The position numbers and the translations under genes were made by a program. Of a stretch of 64,000 nt of DNA, positions 23,301-31,925 are shown one piece after another. Numbering within the stretch: position 1 is the stretch's first letter; each line of letters begins with the position of its first letter. Origin of the DNA: Lepas anatifera (lineage: Eukaryota > Arthropoda > Thecostraca > Lepadidae); the NCBI GenBank assembly GCA_034440635.1, contig JAOTON010000773.1, positions 412,001 through 476,000 on the forward strand, given 5' to 3'. The notes under the pieces are model-generated. The model was not told the DNA's origin and did no database searches. It was given only the letters and a program-made list of their open reading frames with translations.

Positions 23301-26300
23301 AACTAAACCAGTCTCTCCGGCAAAGAGCGACACATTGCCAGTATCACCAGCAAAGAGTGAAACACTTTCGGTCTCACCAGCAAAGAGTGAAACTGAACCA
23401 GCCTCCCCGGCAAAGAGAGACACATTGCCAGTATTACCAGCAAAGAGTGAAACACTTTCAGTCTCACCAGCAAAGAAAGAAGCTGAAATAACTTCTCCGG
23501 TAAAGAGTGACTCGGCACAAGTCTCGCCTTCAAAGAGTGAAACAGTTTCAGTTTCACCAAAAAGAGTGAAGCTGAACTATCCTCCCCGGCAAAAAGTGAC
23601 ACGGTTCAAGATTCGCCAGCAAAGAAAGAAACACTTTCACTTTTACCAGCAAAGAAAGAAAGTGAAACAAGCTCCCCGGTAAAGGGTGAACAGTTATCGG
23701 CTCCAGTAGCCAAGAGCGAAACTCTTTCAGTGTCAACAAAAAAGAGTGAAGGTGAACCAGTCTCTCCGACAAAGAGTGATGCTGCACCAGTTCACCCGGG
23801 AGAAATTGACATTTCGACAGTTTCCGCCGTCAAAAGTGATCCATCTCCAGCTACGGGTGGTGCGGGGCCAGTTTCTCCCACAAAGAGTGGAGCAGTACCA
23901 GTCCCAACAGCGAAGAGTGAGGCGATTTCAATCTCTCCAGAGGAGGATAAACTAGTTGTTTCGCCGAAGACGGCTGACTTAACACCAGCCTCACAAGAAC
24001 CTGCCGAGGAAAGGTCCCTAGCTCCATTGATGATTGAGAAGGATGAAACCACTCCAACAATCGCGAGTGAGACAGCACCAGCTCAAATAGCGCAAGTTAT
24101 GGATATAACGACATCACACGATGACCAAACTGATGCAAGAGCATTTTCTGCTTCAGAAGTCTCCGCACAATTCCTAAAAACAGAAGACTCAATGAATGGG
24201 AACGGTGCAGCACATTCGGACAGCGACGGACCCATTTACCAGGAGCTCATGGGTGCAGGTGGAATTTTGTCGGCGCTCGTGCCCGGAGTTGCATTACGGT
24301 TCGAAGACGAGGCTTCCAGCCTCCACGAAGGCCGTGTTTCACCCCAGCCGTGTGGTCACAGCGCAACAGCAGCAGCATCACAGCAGCAGCCTGACGCTCA
24401 GCGAAGTGCAGCAGAGGAGCCACAGCCCGGCCCGGTCCCTGGGATGCATCCCGACGGAGCGCCGGCCGGCGCCGTCATTGGACATGCAGCACGTGTTGGG
24501 GGTGGCGTCAGAGATGACGTCACGACGATGGTTGCTGACGTCACGTCGACTGCTGAGCCAGTTGACCGAGCTGACGACGACAAGGGAGACACGGGCCGGG
24601 GTAGGCTTCCTGCTGCCAGCGCCGCCTCATCCGACGTTGTTGATGCTGCTGATGTCGCACAAATCAAGGTGGCTGTTGATGCTGATTTGGATGCAGTGAT
24701 CAAAGATGATGTAGGAGATGCATCTTACTCGCCCGACTCAGTGCTGATCCAAAGACTTGAAAGTTCTAGCTCTGGCGAGTCGATCGGTGAGCCAATTTCA
24801 TTCACTGCCACAGCCCGTGAGGTTGAAGTTGTTGGTGGGGGACGCCAAGTTGAATCCGACTACGAAGACAGGACGGAAGATTCTGCTGACGGAGGAATCC
24901 ATGCAGGTCGACGCCGCTGGCGCCGTTCCTTGGACACAGTTGGACACATCTGAGGTGAGTATGACAGCTGCAGCGCCACATCCTGTCGGCTGGGTGGTAC
25001 CCGAATCTGATGACGTTGCCGAATCTGCTGAGGTTGCCGCTGCTAAGGCAGACCTGCCCTCTGGCAAGTATGTTCCTCAAGCTACGGTTGAAGCTTCCTC
25101 GCTTGACAGTTCGAAGACCTTGACAAAGAAGGCACTTTCACCAGACATGGACACGCCTGATGTGCAGAAGGTTTACGAGCAGGCATATGCTGCTGTCCAG
25201 GACACTGCTGCAGATCTTACAAATAACGAACCGAAAGTGATTACAGCCTCAGATTGAGGCAGTTGCAGTGTCAGAGGCTGGCAGTGGAGGCGAAGCTAGG
25301 ATAGCTCGAGATGACAAAGACCAATCGGACGCTGATAGAAGCCCATTGCAAGAGGTTGTGTCGGTTTCTAAACACACTGCGAAGACAGTTACAAAAGAGA
25401 TACCAGATCAAGAAGAAGAAACAATTTCAAAGGAGACAACGGGCCCTGGAGAGACGACGTCACTGGTTTCCTCTCTTGTTTCAACTGTGACGTCCTTCTT
25501 CAGCGGTGATAAAGTGACAACAGACCAAGAAGCTACAAAGTTGGTGGAAGAGCAGCCCAAAAAGGAGGATTCTACCACAGCTATGGTTGCTGGAGACGAT
25601 GGGAAGACTGCACAGTTTTCAGCAGACGAGAAGCATGAAATCGTTGAGCAGAGAGATAGTGTAAAAGATGCAACAAGTTCTAGTGGCACCCCTAAAAAAG
25701 ATGACTCGTCCATAGGTGTTTTATCAGAAGGTGTTCTACCTTCCATGGCTGGGTATATGCAAGAAGTGTCAGCAAAGATTGAGGGATATATGACGGGTAC
25801 AAGTCAGCCAGAAGGATTAGATGAAGCTCCTCTCCAGTTCACCGCTACTTCAAAACACGTTGCTGATGTGGGTGCCTTGCAGGATGCGGCACCCGGATCA
25901 CCGGACAAAGTGGAGGGTTCAGCAGAGCCCCGTACTCAAAAAGAGGTTGTCGAAGAGGTGGTAACTCCTGCGCAGCGCTACGTTACTGGCGGAATTACAA
26001 TACAATCAGTTTCAGACGATACAGCCTCAACCACAAAGAGTCACAAAACAGATAAATCACCAGAGAAAGAGGCAAGCAGCCTGGTATCAGACACGATTGC
26101 ATCAGCCAAAGACACGGTTGGGACTGCTGTGCTCTCTGTGGGCTCCATCTTGTCTGGGGCTGCTGCCGTTGTGGCCGACAAGTTCGACTCCAAGAGCACT
26201 CCAGCTGAATCTTCTGGAGCCGAAGAGCAGCTACATGCAGGAGAAAAGGGTACATCTGTAGCAGATCATGCCTTGGATAAGCTCCAATCACCAGTTTCAA

Positions 26301-29300
26301 GTGCTTCCGAAGTACCTGAAGTTTCCGAAGATACATCGATTCCAGAGACGAAAACCACCAGCCTAGCTAAAGATGCCACGTTATTAATCCATGGCACTTG
26401 TCAGAGTTTGCAGGACGGAGCAGAGTCTGTTGTTAAAGCTGTGAAATTAGCAGGTGATGACGTGGCTTTAAAAACTCAAGATGTGCTCGAAGGCCTGAAG
26501 GAAACATCGCCTTCAGGAGTCAAAACTGTAATGTCAACTGGGGAACAGCTCCCAGAACCCCAAGAAACGCCTCATAGTTTCCAGGAAACTGTGACAGAAT
26601 TGACCAGTTCTGCAATTGCCGATGCAGGTTCGTCTATCCGTTCACTCGGAGATTCCCTTGCAAGCTCCATGTCTTCACTTTCGCAAACAGCTGACGCCAA
26701 GATGGATGCAGCTGGAGACGCTGTGGAAGAGGTCACGACCTCAACACAGAGAAAGATGGATGGTGCTGGTCATTCCTTAGCAGATGCAGCGAGTGAAGTA
26801 ACATCTGCAGTGCAAAGGGAAGCTGTTAGCGCTGTCGAGTCTTTAGCAAGTGCTGTGACCACAGTATCCTCCAGCTCTCAGGACCGAGCTGACGAGGCTA
26901 AAGATACGGTAGCAGATGTTGTTGGCTTCATCACTTCTAAGGTGCAAAAGGAAGCTGACTCAGCCAGAGAAATATTTGCAGATGTAGTTAGCGATATCTC
27001 ATCGGCGACAGAAAAGGTAGCTGACGACTCTAAGGATTCCAAGAAGATTGCGGTTAGCTCTGTGAGCTCAATAGCACAGAAAGAAACTGATACCAGTAAA
27101 GACTATTTAGTAGATGCAGTGGGTCATGAAACACAGCAGGGTGCTGAAGCTGCTAAAGATGAAATTACAGACCTACTAGATTCAGTCTCGGTCACGGTAC
27201 AGAAGAAGACTGACGTCAAAGAAAATGTAGCAGATGTTGTGAGCGAAATATCGTCTCAAGTGGAAAAAGAGGCCTCCCACTACGGCAGCTGTCTTGTCAA
27301 AGGAGGCTGGCTCTACCATTTCTTCAGCACAGAAGGATGTAGAAGCTGTAAAAGACTCTTTGGGAGATGCGGTAAGTGATGTAGTATCTGCAGCGCAGAA
27401 GGAGAGTGATGTTACCAAGGGCATCTTTGCGGAGACAGCCAGCTCGATTTCTTCTACAGTGCAAAAGGAAACAGATGCCGTCAAAGATTTAGTGGTAGGA
27501 GTGACGAGCCAAATGTTGTCTAAATCAGAAGGCGATACCACAGCCACTGAAGAAACCGTGGCTACACTAGCAAGCTCTCCATCTTCTGCAGTACAAGGGA
27601 AAACAGACACTGCTCAAGATTATTTGACAATGATAACCAGCTCTGTCTCTTCTGCGATACAAAAAGAGACTGATGCCGCCTCAGATTCATTAAGTCATAC
27701 AATCAGTTCTATTTCATCCCAAGCGCAAAAGGTATTGGATACTACCAAAGACAGCACGGCAGAGGCAGTGAGTGCTCTTTCATCTGAAGTAGACAAGGAA
27801 ACTGATAACGCAAGGGACAAGTCAGCAAGTGCGGTGAGTACCGTGTCTTCCCAGCTACAAAAGGAAGCTGATGCTTCTAAAGATTATCTTTCAGATTTAG
27901 TAAGCTCCGTAGCATCTGCATATCAAACAAAAATTTATGTTTCTCACGGTTCTTTGACTGAGAAACAAGCAACAATATCATCCGAGGCTGAGCAAGATGT
28001 TGATTCCGTCACGGAAGTTGTTGCAGCGGCAGTGGATGCTCTGTCCTCCACAGCACAAAAGAAAACAGAAGCTGCTGAAACTTTCGGTACAGATTTGGTG
28101 AGCTCTATTGTTTCTATAGCAGAAAAAGGAGCTCAAAGGCACTAAAGATATTCTTACTGAGGTAGCGAGCGCTATTTCATTTGAAACCAAAAAAGAGGTC
28201 GACTCTGCTCAAGGTTCAGTAAGCGATGAAGCAGCATCTATCTCATCTGCTGTGCAAAAGAGCGTTGATACCACCAGGGACTCTTTAGAGGATGCAGCAA
28301 CCTCTATCAAATCCGAAACTCAGAAAGAATTGGAGGCTGCTGAGGGATCTGTAGTAGAATCAGTCAGCGACATCACATCCAAAGCAGGAGTAAAATCCTG
28401 ATAGTGCCAAAGAATCACTTAGCCAGTCGATAAGCTCCCTTGGGTCTGCAATGAAGTCAAGTGCAGATTTCGTGACAGAATCAGCAAGCTCTGTTCCGTT
28501 GACGCTAGAGAGAGAATCCGATGAGGTTCTGAAAACTACCTCTCAAAGTATATCGGACACCGTTGTAGACACCGTTCAAACGACTACTTCGGAGGTAGAT
28601 TCTGTGCTGAAATCTGGCCGAGAAACTATTCACACCGAGCTTGAAACTGTAAAGAAAACATCCCAGGACACTTTGGACTCAGCAGAAGGAGTCATCGCTG
28701 GTGCCGTTTCAAAAATGCACAGTTCTACCAAACAGGCTGATGGAGCTGTAACCAAAGGAGTCCTGGAGGCAAAGGCAACGGCGGATTCATTTGCCAAGAC
28801 ATTGGATGACGCTGTGCAGAGCAGTCTTTACAGCGCTGAGAGCCAAGCGAAATCGGCCGCTCACTCTGTTGATCAGACTGTGAGCAATGTAACTCAAACT
28901 CTAAAAGCAGAGGCACAAGAAGCTACTTCCTCTGCGATATCCTCTGGAACAGAGGCTATGAGAGAAGTTGATACATTTGCTTCTGGTGCAATTACTGACG
29001 TTACATCTACAGCAAACCAGGCAGAAAAGCATGTGACTAGCCAGGTCGACAAACATCTTGAAGAAGTCGAAGATAGTCTTAGCAAAGGTGCAGAAAAGTT
29101 GGACGAGTTATCAGAGGCAGCAGAGACAGAGACCAAACAAACGCTTGAGACAGTGGCCACTGCTGCGGAACAGTCAGCTTCCAGCGCGGGTGAGACCTTA
29201 GCATCCATAGGCCGAAGCGTGGCAGGGGCAGCGCAGGACGCTGAAACAGTTGTCAGGTCGACCGCTGAGGCTGCTGGAACTGGCCTGCTTTCGAGCATCA

Positions 29301-30393
29301 GCAGCGGCATCTCACAGGTACAGCAGGGGGTACAGTCAGCTGGGGACCAAGCAGCCGCCGAGGCTCAACAGATGACGGAGTCAGTGTACGAGAGCGCTGA
29401 AACTTGCGTAGAGGAGGCTGGAGCAGCGTTGGAGGAGGCTGGGTCCTCCGTCCGAAGCACATTTGGTGGACTGTTTGGCTTCGGGCGTCGGAAGTCCGAA
29501 AAGAAGGACTCACCATCACCCACCAAGGAAACGACACCGAAACAGTCCGAGCAAACGGTAGCGAAGCCTGAGCCGAAGAAAGGAGGATTCTTTAGCAAGA
29601 TGTTCGGCAAGAAGTCTCCTGAAGAGACACCCAAGGCAGACGAGCCTGACACACGACAACCTGTGGTGGAGGAGGTGATCCAGAGGCGCGACATCCGCCT
29701 GCAGCTGGAGGAAGACGAAGGGCGACGCCGCTCGTCATCTGAACTGAGCGACATCCGCGAGGAGGCCAGCAGTAGCTCCAGTCTGCGCGAGCCATCGTCG
29801 CCCCGCGTGACCTCCACTCTGGAGTCGGAGGTGGTGTCGGCAGAACACGAGAAGAGACTACTCGGCAGTGTGATGGATCCCATGACCAGCTCCCTGCACG
29901 AGTCCTTCCACGACGTCATGACCGGCTCGTTCCACGACGCTCTGCAAGACCAAGGCGCTGAGACAGCGGACGCCAGCAGACTGCCGGGTGTGGACTTCCG
30001 GCAGCCCCGCTCGCCGCCTCAGTCGCTATCGCCCTCAGCGCCGGACGGAGACGACACTTCGCCTGTGCCCGGCTGGGGGGCCACCGCTAGGTCTTCCTTC
30101 ACCTGTCCCTCCTCCTGACCACGGCACCATCCCAACACCGCCACCCTATAAGCGGGCCATAATGTCACGAGCTCGTGCAACCGACTCTCCGCGCGGGAGG
30201 AAGCTGACGGGCCCTCCACCCGTATACCTGGACTTGGTTTATGTCCCTCACCATGCCAACGCCTTCTATGCGGGCGTCCAGTTCTTCCACCGCGTCAGAG
30301 CGCGCTACTACGTGTTCAGCAGCATCGAGCCGAGCCGGGAGGTTTTCAACGCTCTGTTAGAAGCCAAACAGCACTGGGAGGACAAAGATTTGG
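7211..30393 (+). CDS. futsch: futsch/MAP1 giant exon (~23.2 kb), with frame breaks
   Basis: This exon encodes most of a MAP1-family microtubule-associated protein. In Drosophila, Futsch stabilises axonal and synaptic microtubules. The first ~350 codons are the MAP1 domain (DGTFSGNDLLDALRETDVQR; YVFPGGQGDAAMFGINGFN; HLDRLDAVL; MLQRK). The remainder is low-complexity and repetitive until the light-chain domain at the 3' end (GPPPVYLDLVYVP). No splice signals with a coding gap were needed anywhere between 7211 and 30393. The donor is TTGG|GTAAGT. Apparent frame changes occur near 8.60, 8.69, 10.42, 10.95, 12.39, 15.74, 16.17, 18.45, 19.00, 19.07, 19.19, 20.63-20.99 (several), 21.77, 23.57, 24.88, 25.25, 27.28, 28.13, 28.40 and 30.08 kb. 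Coding composition resumes immediately in another frame each time. This fits small indels, most likely assembly errors, rather than introns. The visible gene would encode about 7,900 residues, longer than Drosophila Futsch (about 5,500). Confidence 0.88.
8300..10960 (+). other. Lys/Arg-rich then acidic linker of futsch/MAP1
   Basis: The stretch just after the MAP1 domain is basic and Ser-rich (VSSARRSERIERVEVEQKSQ, VKVKKEVDNKMLVEEKK), in the position where MAP1 proteins carry their microtubule-binding Lys-rich region. From about 9.1 kb it becomes acidic and disordered-looking. Two frame changes near 8.60 and 8.69 kb bracket a short segment that reads sensibly only in a third frame (KPEKYGEKQQDESVERDDSG). 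The second coincides with a run of six A's at 8687-8692. The microtubule-binding role is inferred from position and charge. Confidence 0.6.
10970..15340 (+). repeat. Eleven dispersed FLxEQAxLV motifs in the acidic region
   Basis: A conserved 9-11 residue motif recurs inside otherwise variable Glu/Lys-rich sequence. Copies: LAFLEEQAALV (~10,976), AFFEEQAALD (~11,128), AMLGQQTALV (~11,275), TFFEEQAALD (~11,513), AFFKEQANLD (~11,785), AFLEEQAALV (~12,193), AFLKEQAELV (~12,614), AFLKEQAALV (~13,415), MFLREQAELV (~14,425), QFLIEQADLV (~14,908) and LFLKEQAALA (~15,311). The early copies are preceded by a Asp-x-x-R-x-Q lead-in. The spacing is irregular (about 50 to 340 residues), so this is a dispersed linear motif rather than a tandem array. 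Confidence 0.85.
15340..18460 (+). other. Ser/Thr/Pro-rich segment of futsch/MAP1
   Basis: This low-complexity, probably disordered sequence carries many Ser-Pro and Thr-Pro sites. Frame changes fall near 15.74, 16.17 and 18.45 kb. A patch at 16.42-16.72 kb (YIIEEYEVISSPRRRQQYED, YVDSSGKETTVHRSDSMP) is less biased and could be a conserved element. A TATAREV motif (VVVTATAREVDATGAG) occurs at about 18,226-18,276. No domain was recognised. Confidence 0.6.
18470..23960 (+). repeat. KSP decapeptide array (SPAKS-x5) in futsch/MAP1
   Basis: About 5.4 kb is built of 10-residue (30-bp) units of the form SPAKSExxPV or SPAKSDTLPV. Most carry Ser-Pro-Ala-Lys-Ser, a proline-directed kinase context. Higher-order units are visible: 120 bp (40 residues, alternating SPAKSEAAPV, SPAKSEALSA, SPVKKEAVPA, SPxKSDTLPV) over about 19,320-20,330, and 60 bp (20 residues) over about 22,540-23,350. 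The pattern resembles the KSP tail repeats of vertebrate neurofilament heavy chain and differs from the repeat unit of Drosophila Futsch as I recall it. The antisense strand is also open here only because of this composition. Confidence 0.93.
20630..20995 (+). other. Heavily broken stretch inside the KSP array
   Basis: Recognisable decapeptide fragments occur in rapidly alternating frames, with truncated units such as 'ctaccatctcaccagc' where neighbours read 'ctaccactctcaccagc'. Several indels fall within about 350 bp, far denser than elsewhere in the gene. This suggests a mis-collapsed or low-coverage repeat junction, or a genuinely degenerating sub-array. Confidence 0.75.
26720..28450 (+). 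repeat. 22-residue amphipathic-helix repeats (about 24 copies)
   Basis: From about QRKMDGAG to KSSADF the protein is a nearly gap-free series of 22-residue (66-bp) units. The consensus halves are QKETDAAKDSL and ADAVSSISSAV. Hydrophobic residues fall at unit positions 7, 11, 15, 18 and 22, a 3-4 spacing that repeats every 11 residues. That is the hendecad pattern of amphipathic helices in exchangeable apolipoproteins, perilipins, synucleins and LEA group-3 proteins. Frame changes at about 27.28, 28.13 and 28.40 kb interrupt the array but the periodicity resumes. Lipid or microtubule-surface binding is inference only. Confidence 0.88.
28450..29460 (+). other. Ala/Ser/Glu-rich helical segment
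   Basis: This region follows the 22-residue repeats and looks like their diverged continuation: alanine-rich, rarely proline-containing, with long stretches such as SAESQAKSAAHSVDQTVSNV that would form amphipathic helix. It ends at a Gly-Phe and Lys-rich turn (GGLFGFGRRKSEKK, then KKGGFFSKMFGKKS). No known domain was recognised. Confidence 0.6.
30105..30393 (+). other. MAP1 light-chain domain, first part
   Basis: The translation PPPYKRAIMSRARATDSPRG, then LTGPPPVYLDLVYVPHH, then FYAGVQFFHRVRARYYVFSS and FNALLEAKQHWEDKDL matches the conserved MAP1 light chain (G-P-P-V-Y-L-D-L, F-F-x-R-V-R-A-x-Y-Y-V). In vertebrates this C-terminal piece is cleaved from the heavy chain and binds microtubules and actin. 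The reading frame here differs from that of the preceding region. The switch lies at or near a run of six G's at about 30,075-30,080. Confidence 0.9.
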
Positions 30394-31755
30394 GTAAGTC
30401 TCCAACTGGCGGTGACATTGTGCCTTTGCATAAACTATACGAGTTTTTCATGAAAACTCGTCTGTCATTGTTCGATGCTTAATTCCTTTTTAGTAAATAT
30501 ATATTTTCAAATGCAGCTCACGATGTAGAGTAGATTTATGTTTTACGTTTCATAGTTTTCCATTTTAAAACAGGTAGACATCTAGAAAATACGAGGTGGC
30601 ACTCAAAATTTTGTTTGTTAGAGATATCTGTGGATTGTTTCAACAAATTGAGAAATATGCAAGGAGAGGCGATCTACTTTTAACCACGTGCTGGGATGGT
30701 AGATATGCTATCCCATTGCGTATTGAAAACAGGTCTGCCTCTCATGCCATTGGCCTGATTTCGATTACAGAACAGGATATCGTTCCTGAATAAAAGCCTC
30801 TTGAACACCACTATCTCTTGTGAAAGAGCAAGGATCGGTGAACCTGTTAGCTCCTGTGATCCGTGCATCGCACACCCTGAAACCGTCTGTTTTAGTGAGC
30901 GAGTTACTTTTTTAATGTCGGTTTTCTGTCATTTTGGTATGTAAATTAAAAATGTGTGTGTTAAATTAGTTACTGAAGATTTCGGTGTTATCTACGCTGT
31001 TTGCCTGTTTCTGATAACTGCAATAATATCAAGCTGGGGTATGTATGTTAACTACAACGTGACCCGATGTCAGTGAACTAATGCGTCCACATTTCAGAGG
31101 GTCTTAATCAGGGGCATCGTCACCAGGGAGCTTTTTTGGGCTGACCCCCTTCGCCATCTCTTAAAAAGTAGGGCCGACAATGTCAAGTATGATACTTCTC
31201 TCAAAATGACTGTGTAAAAATGCTGAAATACACAGATTAATGTTCCCTTCTGATTTGTTTAATCTTCAAAATAATTTAAAGCAATGGAAGCACTGAACTA
31301 CTTGTTCTGGCCTGCTGTACCTAAGAACAACTCATAGCATTTCTGAAAATTAAATTGGGAATTTTGATAAGACCGGGGCCGACCACAAGGCTGTGACTTT
31401 GTGTAATGGGTGGAGGTCACGGGTTGCACCTGCTGGTGCCACCGCTGAAGTATGTTCACACATCTCAGCTCTGTCACCCGCGGTGTGTCCGTTCACCCCT
31501 CCCTCTAGTTTTGAACACAATCGCGGCCTGTCTTGATCTGATTGCTTATGGTTTTTGTTGGGGGTGGTGGAGGGGACTGGTGTCCTGGGAGATGAAATCG
31601 ACGTCACCACACCGATATGACAAAATAAAAAGGTAAGCCGAATATAGGCTTCCGTCTTCTGGACTGGCCTCCCGCTCTAAAACCCGTGGCGATCTCATTG
31701 CTCTTAATCGAACATCGTGGCCTCCTTCTGTCACTTATCTCGGTAATTTTTGCAG
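30394..31755 (+). other. futsch/MAP1 last intron (1.4 kb)
   Basis: The donor is GTAAGT and the acceptor is AATTTTTGCAG ending at 31755. The exon phase is one base on the left and two on the right, which gives a Glu codon across the junction. No other feature was seen. Small open frames near 30.6 and 31.4-31.6 kb are not supported. Confidence 0.85.
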
Positions 31756-31925
31756 AGGTCACCATAATACCAACCTATGACACCGACACACTGGGTCATT
31801 GGTTTGCTTCTAACGAGCAGCTCTTGGAGGAGCTACACATCGATCTAGCTCCATCCGCCAGTCGCTGCACCATCAATCTGCAGGACCACGAGACAAGCTG
31901 CGCCGCCTATCGGCTGGAGTTCTAA
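31756..31925 (+). CDS. futsch: futsch/MAP1 terminal exon, light-chain C-terminus
   Basis: This exon encodes the last 56 residues, VTIIPTYDTDTLGHWFASNE through CAAYRLEF, ending at TAA 31923-31925. It matches the invariant MAP1 C-terminus, in which a V-T-L-I-P-T-x-D-T-E segment and a terminal I-E-F or L-E-F tail are characteristic. The split codon with the upstream exon (G + AG) restores the sequence WEDKDL-E-VTIIP. The exon is free of frame breaks. In the light chain this part supports self-association and cytoskeletal binding (family knowledge). Confidence 0.93.

Noticed and set aside
18424..23602. Long antisense open frames across the KSP array (up to 475 codons, SLFAGETGSVS...)
   Set aside because: They mirror the 30-bp repeat on the other strand, have no independent resemblance, and are interrupted wherever the sense array is.
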